Shown here: one piece after another, positions 55,084 to 63,503 of the stretch
Numbering within the stretch: position 1 is the first letter of the stretch
Layout of the letters: the number at the start of each line of letters is the position of its first letter
From: Paenibacillus sp. SYP-B3998
GTDB lineage: Bacteria; Bacillota; Bacilli; Paenibacillales; NBRC-103111
Reading direction: 5' to 3'
Length of the DNA stretch: 64,000 nucleotides
NCBI RefSeq assembly: GCF_010820665.1
Contig: NZ_JAAIKC010000006.1
Span: 1-64,000 of the forward strand
Made by a program: the position numbers and the translations under genes
Notes under the pieces: model-generated
Database searches by the model: none
What the model was told of the DNA's origin: nothing
The model's input: only the letters and a program-made list of their open reading frames with translations

Positions 55084-55620
55084 CAAAACTAATTTTCGTT
55101 TGTTTACCTTACTGATAAACACTAAACGTTGTAGGAAATACTACCATTATGAAATAAAAAAAGCAAGGATTTTCATCCTTGCTTCGTCCCACCTTCTAAC
55201 CATTTAAAGAATGTGTCTCTAGATACTTTTATGATTCCCCCTCACCCCTGAGCTCCATTTAGTGACTTCTGATATTATCTAATGCACTTACTAACTTCTA
55301 TAATTACTATTCCTTTTCCACCTCTATGCCCAACGCCCTAGCCAACTTCTCAAGCGCCTTCCATCTAATCTTGTTATAACAAAGCCCCGAGAGAAAGCAT
55401 CCATTTGGGCCTTTTTTTGCATTTTGGAGGTTAAATAAGAGGTAGGATAATTTAGTAATACCTAATTTTTATCATCAGACTGTTTCCGGTACATGTTAAA
55501 ATTATACTAAGAAAAATATAAAGAAGGTGCTTTACAATGAGGTTGTAATATTTGATGAAATAAAGATGAACAAAGTTCTGCGTAGAAGTTAAATCCATGA
55601 AACAAAATATTAAAAAGAGG
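55084..55620. other. Intergenic region upstream of the FMN riboswitch and VOC gene
   Basis: About 540 bases. It should contain the leftward riboswitch promoter. A minus-strand fragment at about 55322-55372 reads RWKALEKLARALGIEVEKE and stops, like the end of an XRE-type protein. GGGCC followed by seven Ts near 55409 may be an old terminator. No intact gene. Confidence 0.45.
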
Positions 55621-55628
55621 TGTCTTTT

Positions 55629-56060
55629 ATGATTTTAGGAATATATCCTCATTTAGTTTTAGAGGGTAATGTACAAGAAGCTGTTAAATTTTATGAAGAT
55701 GCATTGGATGCAATAGTTCTTGGGCTTCAAACTTTTGGAGAAATTCCTGAAAATCCACAATACCCTACTCCTGTTGAAGCAAAAGACCGTGTAATAAATG
55801 CACATTTGAAAGTCGGTCATACAGATCTAATGCTTTCTGACACCTACCCAGGTCATCCATATCAAATTGGATCACAAGTGACGACAGCTCTCATCATAAA
55901 CGATGTAGAAAAATCGAAAGAAGTATTCGAGAAACTGCAAAAAGGTGGTCAAATTATTATGCCGCTTCAAGAGACTTTCTGGAGCCCATCTTATGGACAT
56001 GTAACAGACAAATTCGGCGTAACCTGGCAAATTTCAACACAAGTTGCTAATAATAAATAA
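55629..56060 (+). CDS. VOC-family protein (PhnB/glyoxalase-like)
   Basis: A 143-residue protein. GIYPHLVLEGNVQEAVKFYEDAL at the N-terminus, TDLMLSDTYPGHPYQIG and SYGHVTDKFGVTWQI are typical of the PhnB-like VOC group. Two beta-alpha-beta-beta-beta modules. Metal site not assured. AAAGAGGTG precedes the ATG at 55629. Single gene. Confidence 0.85.
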   Translation: MILGIYPHLVLEGNVQEAVKFYEDALDAIVLGLQTFGEIPENPQYPTPVEAKDRVINAHLKVGHTDLMLSDTYPGHPYQIGSQVTTALIINDVEKSKEVFEKLQKGGQIIMPLQETFWSPSYGHVTDKFGVTWQISTQVANNK

Positions 56061-56117
56061 CTTGATTATCATTCATCTTCAATTAGATAGCTCAATCCAA
56101 CAACGACGATAGCACAA

Positions 56118-56145
56118 ATAACCGCCTAATTTAAGGGCGGTTATT
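56118..56145. terminator. Hairpin with perfect stem after the VOC gene
   Basis: ATAACCGCC/GGGCGGTTAT arms around an 8-nt loop. Flanking T or A tracts are short. Confidence 0.6.
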
Positions 56146-56385
56146 CTATGATTACTCTACAGCATTCAAACACCTTCGTCATAACTTCTCTTTCGAAATC
56201 AACTTTGACATAAAAACAATGCCTCTTCCAGTCCAACAGCAGCACGGCTCCATCCATGTTTCCAACTATTGCGGCGTGATATGCTGGTTTCACTTGTTCT
56301 AGAGAAGGCACTCGTTGGTACTACGATGGAAGCCGATGATCTTGGATATCTCTGATAAACTCGCTGCCATTTATCGGTGGACAAT
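56141..56385 (-). pseudogene. Remnant protein-like frame
   Basis: The minus-strand frame reads NGSEFIRDIQDHRLPS, a TAG, then YQRVPSLEQVKPAYHAAIVG, LLLDWKRHCFYVKVDFERE and CCRVIIE with a stop at 56141. No ribosome site or start is evident. It is a degraded gene of unknown family. Confidence 0.35.
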
Positions 56386-56406
56386 TCTAATCCTCTTCCA
56401 GCCTAC

Positions 56407-57576
56407 TTAATTAATACATTTTTCAAGTTTTCTTTGAGAAGATAGAACCCAGTAAATTAATATTGCAGTGAGGACCGCTATACCGCCGCAAAGGTTAAAT
56501 GCAACCGTTGCTCCAAATACCTCCCAAACCACCCCCATCAACAGAGAGGCTGGCAACAAACCGATTCCTGTAAACATGGCATAGGCGCCTAAAGCGGTCG
56601 CTTTCATTTCAGAAGGGGCAGATCTAGCAATGACTGCTTTTTCCACCCCTTTCGTCAATGCTGAATATATCCCCAAAAGGCAAAATCCGAGCCATAATTC
56701 AGTTAAGCTGGAAGAAAAGCCGAATTGAAAATAAATCAATCCATATAAACCATATCCAGCAGTTAGAATTAACCTGCTCCCGAATCGATCAGAAATCAAG
56801 CCCGAGAAGTAAGATAATAAGGATGCAATAAGATGAAAAGCTAGGTACAGAAGTAATGTATTTTCAGTGGACACTCCCAATTCATTGGCTCGCAACAATA
56901 AAAACGAATTAGAGGAGTTGGCAAAGGTAAAAAACAAAATGACAAGTAATATCCGCTTTGTGGTTCGATCAAAACGGTTCCAGCTCTTTATACTACTTCT
57001 GGTTACTTTGTGATTATCCTTTGCGTCTTCTTTGTACCGATCTTTAATCTTAAACAACATAGAAAAACCAATGATGATCGGAATTAATGAGGCAATAAAT
57101 ATGGATCTATAGTTATCTTGATCAACCACTATTAGCATAACGTATGCAATCCCGATTCCAATTGACGCTCCAAGCATGTCCATCATTTGATGCAAACCAA
57201 AAGACCGCCCCTGCCTTTTCCCACCTGCCTCCGAAATGAGCGCATCACGTGGAGCTGTCCGGATGCCTTTACCTACCCGATCGACGATTTTCCAGACGAA
57301 CACTCCTAGCCATGAAGTTGCAATAATAAGAAAAATCCGTCCGATCCCCGATAAACCGTAGCCCCAAATGGCCATTCGCTTATGGTTTTTCCTATGGTCG
57401 GATGCATATCCGGACCATAACTTCAAAACGCTTGTCAAACTTTCAGCAACGCCATCAATGATGCCAATAAATACAGGGCCAGAAGAAGCTAAGAGGATAG
57501 GGACAAGCGGTACTACCATGTAACTGCCCATATCCGTAAAGAAACTTACTAGACTTAGGATCCAAACGTTGTTCAA
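56407..57576 (-). CDS. MFS transporter
   Basis: A 389-residue protein with about 11-12 helices. Conserved loop VDRVGKGIRTAPRDALIS and GRSFGLHQMMDMLGA (motif between helices 4 and 5) place it in a MFS subgroup that carries R-x-G-K-x-x-R-T-A-P. Many are drug or sugar exporters. Divergent from a LysR gene, with 113 bp between them, so it is the probable LysR target. Substrate unknown. Confidence 0.85.
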   Translation of the reverse strand: MNNVWILSLVSFFTDMGSYMVVPLVPILLASSGPVFIGIIDGVAESLTSVLKLWSGYASDHRKNHKRMAIWGYGLSGIGRIFLIIATSWLGVFVWKIVDRVGKGIRTAPRDALISEAGGKRQGRSFGLHQMMDMLGASIGIGIAYVMLIVVDQDNYRSIFIASLIPIIIGFSMLFKIKDRYKEDAKDNHKVTRSSIKSWNRFDRTTKRILLVILFFTFANSSNSFLLLRANELGVSTENTLLLYLAFHLIASLLSYFSGLISDRFGSRLILTAGYGLYGLIYFQFGFSSSLTELWLGFCLLGIYSALTKGVEKAVIARSAPSEMKATALGAYAMFTGIGLLPASLLMGVVWEVFGATVAFNLCGGIAVLTAILIYWVLSSQRKLEKCIN

Positions 57577-57689
57577 CTAAACATGCCTCCCCAAATTCTA
57601 CTCACCAGGTTTATTTCAAGTATAATAGAAAAAATGGCATAAAAAAAATTGTTATTTTTGATGTTATCTATAAATGGAGGTAATGGAAG

Positions 57690-58571
57690 GTGGAACATAG
57701 CAGTTTGGATTTATATCGTGTTTTTTATGCATGCGCAAAGACAGGTAGTCTGACAAAAGCTGCAGGACAGTTGCATGTTACCCAACCAGCGGTCAGTCAC
57801 TCTATCAAACAATTGGAGAATATAATGGGAGGAGCGCTGTTCTCGCGTGCTTCAAAAGGTGTTACTCTAACTAAAGAAGGAAACGTTTTGCTAGAATACA
57901 TAGAACAAGCATTTCAGATTATTTCTCTCGGTGAAAAGAAGATTGCGGAAATGCGACAACTTCTCGCCGGAGAAGTGAGAATCGGCGCAGGGGATACACT
58001 CTGCAGGTATATCTTACTCCCCTCACTTGAAGCATTCTACCGCAAGCATCCCGGAATAAAATTAAAAGTTACAAATCGAACTACGTTGGAAAGCGTAGAA
58101 TTGCTAAAAAAAAGAAAAATTGATTTTGCCCTCGTTAATTTACCGTTGGACGACATCCAATTGGAAGTACAAAAGGTAGTAGACGTTCACGATTGCTTCA
58201 TTGCAGGCCCTCGTTTTGAACATTTACAAGGACGCAAGATCAGCCTAAATGAATTGCTTTCTTCACCCCTCATACTTCTTGAACAAGGGAGCAACTCAAG
58301 GCTGTACGTTGATCAATATATTGAGCAAAAAGGGTATAAAATTGTACCAGAAATCGAACTGGGTAGTCTTGACCTGCTCGTTGAGTTTGCCCGAATCGGA
58401 CTCGGTGTTTCCTGCATTATACGAGAATTCGTAGATAGGAACCAAACCACTGTGTTTGAAATTGATTTAAAGGATCCTATTCCGCCGCGTGAGATTGGTA
58501 TCGTCAAACTAAAAAATATTCCATTATCCGAGGCCGCACAAATGTTCGTTAGTACCTTTTCCCTGGTGTAA
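57690..58571 (+). CDS. LysR-family transcriptional regulator
   Basis: A 293-residue protein with a LysR winged helix (LTKAAGQLHVTQPAVSHSIKQLE) and effector domain (LAGEVRIGAGDTLCRYILLPSLE). GTG start at 57690 behind TGGAGG. It is divergent from the MFS gene, so probable control of the exporter. The intergenic TTATTTTTGATGTTATC is A/T-rich and could contain its site. Confidence 0.9.
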   Translation: MEHSSLDLYRVFYACAKTGSLTKAAGQLHVTQPAVSHSIKQLENIMGGALFSRASKGVTLTKEGNVLLEYIEQAFQIISLGEKKIAEMRQLLAGEVRIGAGDTLCRYILLPSLEAFYRKHPGIKLKVTNRTTLESVELLKKRKIDFALVNLPLDDIQLEVQKVVDVHDCFIAGPRFEHLQGRKISLNELLSSPLILLEQGSNSRLYVDQYIEQKGYKIVPEIELGSLDLLVEFARIGLGVSCIIREFVDRNQTTVFEIDLKDPIPPREIGIVKLKNIPLSEAAQMFVSTFSLV

Positions 58572-58707
58572 ATATAACCAAGGAATAACGATTATATTGA
58601 GTCATAAAGGGTTCTTCGAGTTTCACGATTTCCAAAGGCTTTTTGTGGAAGGACACCTTTCATATTTTCATTTTTAATTCCATGACATCTTCATGTGTAG
58701 CACTCCG

Positions 58708-59418
58708 TTAGTTTGAATTCGCTTGATCACGGAAGGAAGAACGAATGATAGCCGTAGCAACTATAGCTGTTATGACTGAGGCAGGCACCCAACTAATAAA
58801 GAATGGCCAGCGGTATTCAGCAATTGTACCTGCAACTGCGCCAATTCCATAGATCGCCACACCAGCCATGCGAAGAAGCGAATCGCGCGTCAAACGTTCT
58901 GGACTTTCTCCCCTGCGAAGGAGCATTCGTAATCGTTTAACCAAATCTTCTATTGCATTCGCTAAGTTGTTCGTTAATACCGTAGTTGAGATCCCTGCTA
59001 CACCTATCGTTCTCGCAGCCGTCGTTTGGATCCCCATGGCATAACTTAGTAAAATAATCATTATGTAAACATCCTGCTTGCCAGCGCCTAGCTGAAAAAG
59101 GATACTAAAGGTAATTAATACCATAGACTCCAAAATAAAAATAGTGGTAAGTGCAGATGGCCAAAAAGCTTTCTCTTTACTTCTTGCAGCAAGAAAAGCT
59201 GCTGTTGCCGTTCCTGCAATAAAACCAATGAGCGCCAAAATAGAACGAAGAACCTCAAGTCCTTGCACATGTCCGACTGCCAGTCCTAACAATACAATAT
59301 TTCCTGTCATATTGGCCGTAAATACATGCCCTAATTCAATATATCCGATCACATCAACAAGACCGGATGTCAGGCAAAGCAGCAATACAAATAATTGTCG
59401 ATAAGCGGTATTTGACAA
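58708..59418 (-). CDS. DUF1275 (YoaK-like) membrane protein
   Basis: A 236-residue protein with six helices and the family's signature GYIELGHVFTANMTGNIVLL near residue 25. Family related to MFS-like or formate-nitrite fold proteins by annotation, function unknown. TTG start at 59418 with GAGGAAGG upstream. Single gene. Confidence 0.9.
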   Translation of the reverse strand: MSNTAYRQLFVLLLCLTSGLVDVIGYIELGHVFTANMTGNIVLLGLAVGHVQGLEVLRSILALIGFIAGTATAAFLAARSKEKAFWPSALTTIFILESMVLITFSILFQLGAGKQDVYIMIILLSYAMGIQTTAARTIGVAGISTTVLTNNLANAIEDLVKRLRMLLRRGESPERLTRDSLLRMAGVAIYGIGAVAGTIAEYRWPFFISWVPASVITAIVATAIIRSSFRDQANSN

Positions 59419-59483
59419 CGAAAAACCTTCCTCTCACGCTGAAAAAGCTTTGGAGTATCATACCTGCGTATGCCCAATTCATG

Positions 59484-59550
59484 ATAGGCAAGCATCCTCC
59501 TAAATAGATACATACGTTGTTGTATCTATTATTTAGGAGGAGATATTTAA
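59484..59550 (+). repeat. Shared leader, copy 1, upstream of coat-like gene
   Basis: Contains ATAGGCAAGCATCC (59484-59497), CATACGTTGTTGTATC (59511-59526) and TTAGGAGGAG, matching the elements in the same order at 59899-59959. Confidence 0.7.
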
Positions 59551-59556
59551 TAACTT

Positions 59557-59731
59557 ATGTTCCAAACCCCTATCCTTATGCCTATCCATATCCTGTAATT
59601 ACGGCTTATCCCGCTCCCGTTGCTTACTCATACTATCCCCACGGCTGGATGGGGGGCATTGGCACGGCGGTCATGGCGGTTCGCACGGAGGTCACCGAGG
59701 TCACGGGGGACCTGGCGGGCATCATAGATAA
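59557..59731 (+). pseudogene. Tyr/Pro- and His/Gly-rich coat-like gene with two frameshifts
   Basis: The ATG at 59557 lies after AGGAGGAG. The sequence encodes a Tyr/Pro run (NPYPYAYPYPVITAYPAPVA, then YSYYPHG) and, after the G6 run, a Gly/His tail (WHGGHGGSHGGHRGHGGP) ending HHR at 59731. Keeping one protein requires one base in the A-rich run after the start and one at the G6 run. Both sites are homopolymers. Intact length would be about 58 residues. Composition resembles Bacillus spore coat or crust proteins. Confidence 0.5.
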
Positions 59732-59762
59732 GGGACGAAATAGTCCAGATTTACTCAAAAAA

Positions 59763-59794
59763 GGAGAAAGGGATCTCCCCCTTTCTCTTTTTTT
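59763..59794 (+). terminator. Terminator after the first coat-like gene
   Basis: AAGGAGAAAGGG/CCCCCTTTCTCTTT stem with GATCT loop and seven Ts. Confidence 0.85.
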
Positions 59795-59898
59795 GCTCTG
59801 CAGCTTCTCCAGAAGTTTTCTTACCTGTTATATTTGAATGAATAAACTGGAAATAATGTAATTTTTATTGTAATTATACATAAAATTAAAATTTACAA

Positions 59899-59959
59899 AT
59901 AGGCAAGCATCCATTTAAGCAATCGCTACATAGGTTGTTGTATCACATCTTTAGGAGGA
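59899..59959 (+). repeat. Shared leader, copy 2, upstream of His-rich gene
   Basis: ATAGGCAAGCATCC (59899-59912), CATAGGTTGTTGTATC (59929-59944) and TTTAGGAGGAC; same order and near-same spacing as the copy at 59484. The CATA core fits part of a sigma-K promoter. Confidence 0.7.
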
Positions 59960-59966
59960 CTATTCG

Positions 59967-60386
59967 ATGAGTTACAACCACCATCAACAACACCCGCATC
60001 CGCATCACCAGCAGCCTCATCATCATTATCCGCACCATCCGCACCATCATCATTACCCTCAACATCCACACCATCATCATCCCTACCATCCGTTTCCGCA
60101 CCACCACGCTTATCATCCTTACCATCAGTACCCTGCGCACACATATCCTACTCACACCTATCATACCCACACATACCCTGGCGTTTCCCATCCGCAACAT
60201 GCTCATCCTGCAGTCCCTTATACCACTGCTCCACAAGGCGGTCAATGGCAAGGTGTACAATCTCATGGAAGTGCTCAAGTTCAAGGCTCACAATGGCCGA
60301 CAAGTCCGCATAACACATGGGGTGGCCAACATGATCAAGCGAATGTCGGACGACTGCAGACTCCCCAAGCAGGCAACGAACCATAA
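59967..60386 (+). CDS. Histidine-rich spore-coat-like protein
   Basis: 139 residues. The first 75 are His/Pro/Tyr repeats (HPHPHHQQPHHHYPHHPHHH...) with about 45% His; the last 60 are Gln/Gly/Thr-rich (APQGGQWQGVQSHGSAQVQG). No signal peptide or hydrophobic helix. AGGAGG lies 11 nt upstream of the ATG. Metal binding is likely, and composition and the shared leader suggest a spore coat role. The homopolymer-like repeats also explain the spurious long frames on the other strand. Confidence 0.7.
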   Translation: MSYNHHQQHPHPHHQQPHHHYPHHPHHHHYPQHPHHHHPYHPFPHHHAYHPYHQYPAHTYPTHTYHTHTYPGVSHPQHAHPAVPYTTAPQGGQWQGVQSHGSAQVQGSQWPTSPHNTWGGQHDQANVGRLQTPQAGNEP

Positions 60387-60412
60387 GCAATTCCCCTATA
60401 CAAATATGCAAA

Positions 60413-60442
60413 TGAAGCCGCATGAGTCTCCATGCGGCTTTC
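60413..60442 (+). terminator. Terminator of the His-rich gene
   Basis: AAGCCGCAT/ATGCGGCTT hairpin with an 8-nt loop and a modest T tract. Confidence 0.75.
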
Positions 60443-60497
60443 CGTTGCTTATAGTACCTAGCTTTCCGGCTTTTAGATTTTCTTATATAAGATTTCT

Positions 60498-60977
60498 TTA
60501 TTTATCCCGAATGGGTCCGTTGTCGTGTTTGCCTAAAATTTGCGTCAATTCTTTAAGAAACATATTGATATCTTTAAATTGTCTGTAAACAGATGCGAAA
60601 CGAATGTACGCCACTTCATCAACGGGGTACAGCTGCTCCATTACAATTTCACCAATTGCCAAGCTGTCCACTTCGGCATGCGCAGTATTCCGAAGCTGCA
60701 TTTCGACTTCGGATACGATGACCTCCAGCCTCTCCATCGACACAGGCCGCTTCTCACAAGCTCGAATTAACCCTCGCAGCATCTTCTCGCGGCTAAACTC
60801 TTCCCGGCTTCCGTCCTTCTTAATCACAATCAAAGGTGTTTCTTCAACCATCTCGAAGGTCGTAAAGCGCCTCGTACATTTCTCACACTCACGGCGTCTA
60901 CGTATGGACTTATTTTCGTTAGCGGGTCGGGAATCGAGCACTTTCGTACCAGAATAGTCACAAAATGGACACTTCAT
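60498..60977 (-). CDS. nrdR: Transcriptional repressor NrdR
   Basis: A 159-residue repressor of ribonucleotide reductase genes. Zinc ribbon with Cys3, Cys6, Cys31, Cys34 (CPFC...CEKC) and an ATP-cone domain (about 49-139; [16 protein letters not shown]). It senses ATP/dATP and binds NrdR boxes. Located upstream of an oppositely oriented SASP gene, as in other Paenibacillus. Confidence 0.97.
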   Translation of the reverse strand: MKCPFCDYSGTKVLDSRPANENKSIRRRRECEKCTRRFTTFEMVEETPLIVIKKDGSREEFSREKMLRGLIRACEKRPVSMERLEVIVSEVEMQLRNTAHAEVDSLAIGEIVMEQLYPVDEVAYIRFASVYRQFKDINMFLKELTQILGKHDNGPIRDK

Positions 60978-61085
60978 TCGCTCTTTTCTCTCCTTTCTCT
61001 CCTGGTTTTTTCCCAGATGTTACAAGTCATGTTCTTCACAAAAACGCACATAATACTATCACCAACGACAAGGAGGTGAACAGAC

Positions 61086-61310
61086 ATGGGCGCAGGACAA
61101 TCCCGCAACAGCAATGCTTTAGTCGTTCCTCAAGCAACCGCAGCGTTGGATCAGTTGAAATACGAGGTAGCACAAGAACTGGGTATCTCCATCCCACAAG
61201 ATGGATACATGGGTAATATGGCTACTCGTGATGCTGGTGCCATCGGTGGTAACATTACTCGTCGACTGGTACAAATTGCAGAACAATCTTTGGCTGGTCA
61301 ATTCAAATAA
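61086..61310 (+). CDS. Alpha/beta-type small acid-soluble spore protein
   Basis: A 74-residue SASP: VVPQATAALDQLKYEVAQELGI and TRDAGAIGGNITRRLVQIAEQ. ACAAGGAGGTG precedes the ATG. It is a close paralogue of the gene at 52346 (the two differ mainly near the ends). Forespore expression is expected. Confidence 0.95.
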   Translation: MGAGQSRNSNALVVPQATAALDQLKYEVAQELGISIPQDGYMGNMATRDAGAIGGNITRRLVQIAEQSLAGQFK

Positions 61311-61339
61311 TTGAATCCAGACTAAGCTTGTAAACTGCA

Positions 61340-61402
61340 AACAAGAAGTATTGGACTCTACAGCCCCGCTAAGGAGCTAGTCCGATGCTTCTTTGTTTTT
61401 AT
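61340..61402 (+). terminator. Terminator of the SASP gene
   Basis: AACAAGAAG/CTTCTTTGTT arms with an inner GGACT/AGTCC stem, then five Ts. Confidence 0.75.
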
Positions 61403-61423
61403 TGGTATTCCGAGGGATGCGCG

Positions 61424-61987
61424 CTATTTTTCTGTATACAACTTCGTATATTTCTCATAATAATACAAAACCCGTTGAACGTAATGACGCGTTTCACCAA
61501 AAGGAATTTGGTTAATATTCGCTTCCGTGCCATCCCATACTTCATTTTGCTTCCATCTATTCACATTACCTTGGCCTGCATTATAAGCGGCAATCGCATA
61601 AACTAAATTTCCGTTGTAATGCTTGATTAGCCAATTCAAATACCAGGCACCTAAATTGATGTTAATTTCTGCTTTGAGCAAATCAGCTTGCGTATTTGGC
61701 GCTAAATCAGCCGATTCCACAATCCAAGCTGCCGTATCGGGCATAAGCTGCATGAGACCGATCGCACCTTTTTTTGATTCCAAATGGTGCTTATAATTCG
61801 TTTCCACCCTAATAACAGCTGCAATAAGAAGAGGATCTATATGATGTTTCGCCGCGCTTTGCTGAATTTCCTTCTTAAAGTAAATGGGATACAGTTTTCT
61901 TCCGATTACTGTGCTATTCATAAACAGGACTAGGACAAAACAAATCAGCAGAAGCGCGAAAACTCGCTTTTTGCGTAAAAATGTCAT
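61424..61987 (-). CDS. Membrane-bound lytic transglycosylase (SLT domain)
   Basis: A 187-residue protein: N-terminal transmembrane helix (about 8-28) then a SLT domain (about 40-185) with catalytic Glu in VIRVETNYKHHLES, GAIGLMQLMPDTAAW, and AIAAYNAGQGNV. It cleaves peptidoglycan glycan strands. The ATG at 61987 overlaps the coaE stop (ATGA), so it is translationally coupled to coaE. AAGGGG upstream. Confidence 0.9.
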   Translation of the reverse strand: MTFLRKKRVFALLLICFVLVLFMNSTVIGRKLYPIYFKKEIQQSAAKHHIDPLLIAAVIRVETNYKHHLESKKGAIGLMQLMPDTAAWIVESADLAPNTQADLLKAEININLGAWYLNWLIKHYNGNLVYAIAAYNAGQGNVNRWKQNEVWDGTEANINQIPFGETRHYVQRVLYYYEKYTKLYTEK

Positions 61988-62580
61988 GAAAGCCCCTTCC
62001 TTAACCAAAACTCATCGATAAGACGACTCGTTTCTTCTTTTGTTCCACGATTATCAATGACAAAATCAGCGCGTTCCCGCTTTTCTTCGATAGACATCTG
62101 CGATTGCAGCCTTTCTAGTGCAGCATGTTCAGAGAGACCGTCTCGTAATAGCAACCGTTGGAATTGAACCTCGCGAGGAACATACACAACCATCACCTCA
62201 TGAAACATGAAGCTTAGATCAGACTCGTACAACAAAGGCACATCAACGACAACCAGCTTATCTGGGTGCTCACGTTCAGCCGTTTCCATCTGTTCACGCA
62301 TTAACGCGCGTATCGGTGGATGAAGCATTCCCTCCAACTGCTTGCGCGAAGCGGGGTCCGCAAAGATAATTTCTCCAAGCTTCTTACGGTTAAGTGACCC
62401 GTTGCTATGCAGAACATCTTGTCCAAAATGAGACGCAACCCTGTCCAGAACAGGGCTGCCGGGCTCTACTACGTCGCGGGCAAGTTTATCCGCATCCACC
62501 AATATAGCGCCGCGGTTAACCAGCATGGCACTAACTGTGCTTTTGCCGCAAGCGATTCCTCCTGTTAACCCGATATTCAT
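61984..62580 (-). CDS. coaE: Dephospho-CoA kinase
   Basis: A 198-residue kinase. P-loop GGIACGKST at about 7-15; DADKLARDVVEPGSPVL, VVVDVPLLYES and the lid RERADFVIDNRG are characteristic. Final step in CoA synthesis. The ATG at 62580 follows AAGGAG. It lies between ytaF and the transglycosylase in a common leftward operon starting with mutM. Confidence 0.97.
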   Translation of the reverse strand: MNIGLTGGIACGKSTVSAMLVNRGAILVDADKLARDVVEPGSPVLDRVASHFGQDVLHSNGSLNRKKLGEIIFADPASRKQLEGMLHPPIRALMREQMETAEREHPDKLVVVDVPLLYESDLSFMFHEVMVVYVPREVQFQRLLLRDGLSEHAALERLQSQMSIEEKRERADFVIDNRGTKEETSRLIDEFWLRKGLS

Positions 62581-62680
62581 GGATAAGCGCTCCTTCGAGT
62601 TTTGCTCAAACAGAACTATCCTCGCAAGCATAGTCTGCTTTTTCTGACTGAATTTATTTACCGTAAAGCTTCCTTCGAGC

Positions 62681-63403
62681 TTACAACATTTTCATAATTC
62701 CCATTACAATTAGCACACATCCTGGAAGCACAGATAGTTTCTTCATCCAGCTCATCTCGGCATAACGAAAGCCAATGCGAAGCCCGATGGCAATAAAGAT
62801 GCCGCTAGATAAGGCAATGACCGAAGCGGTTAGGAAAGGAACAAAGCCAATTAATGCTGCGCCAATTCCAGCTCCAAAGGCATCAAGCGACAAAGCCAAT
62901 CCAAGGAGCGTTGCTTCCGATGCAGAAATATTACCAGATCGATCCACGTCTGCAATCGAAGGTGTCCGCAAAATTTGAATAACCAAGCCAAACCGCTTCA
63001 ATTCAATATTCAGAATTTCCTTCGTCCGTTGAAGGGTATCTAACGTTTGCCCGACAGGTTCCCCTGTCGATCTGACATGGACGCTATCACCCTGCAAACT
63101 TAGAGATTCCGCAGGCTCATGAGCTTCCTGAACCTTATGCTGCCTCATCTGCATTAAAGCCCATATGCCGATACCAATCAGGATCAATGCTCCAATCCGC
63201 TGCGCAACCAAAGGACTCATGAAAGACGACATGAGAACGCCGATTTGCATGGAGCTGAATATAATAATTCCCGACCAAAGCGATATAATGCCAATGGATA
63301 GGAGCGGAATTCGGATTTTGCGTAAGCCATACATCACACCAACGCCAAAACCGTCCAAAGAAACTGCAAAAGCTAGAATAAGTAATGAAATCACAGGAAG
63401 CAT
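62681..63403 (-). CDS. ytaF: Sporulation membrane protein YtaF
   Basis: A 240-residue protein of the MntP/YtaF type with six helices: two similar halves, each with SLDGFGVG or SLDAFGAG motif (Asp in a membrane-embedded D-x-F/G context). Function unknown; in Bacillus it is in the mutM-coaE operon and is made in sporulation. TAGGAGGGG is upstream of the ATG at 63403. Confidence 0.9.
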   Translation of the reverse strand: MLPVISLLILAFAVSLDGFGVGVMYGLRKIRIPLLSIGIISLWSGIIIFSSMQIGVLMSSFMSPLVAQRIGALILIGIGIWALMQMRQHKVQEAHEPAESLSLQGDSVHVRSTGEPVGQTLDTLQRTKEILNIELKRFGLVIQILRTPSIADVDRSGNISASEATLLGLALSLDAFGAGIGAALIGFVPFLTASVIALSSGIFIAIGLRIGFRYAEMSWMKKLSVLPGCVLIVMGIMKML

Positions 63404-63503
63404 AAAACCCCTCCTAAGAGTTTTCCCTAAGCTAATTTGCTGCGCAAGCAATTTGCCTAGGTTGAGTACTCCTTATCATATGGAGAGGGTAGGCATCACG
63501 TGC

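Noticed and set aside
55322-55372. Short XRE-like C-terminus (KALEKLARALGI)
   Set aside because: Only about 19 residues are recognisable, so it is mentioned with the intergenic region and not called as a gene.
59926-60284. Long minus-strand frames opposite the His-rich gene
   Set aside because: They arise because CAT/CAC/CCN codon repeats read on the opposite strand as open ATG/GTG/GGN codons. No ribosome site, and low-complexity composition.
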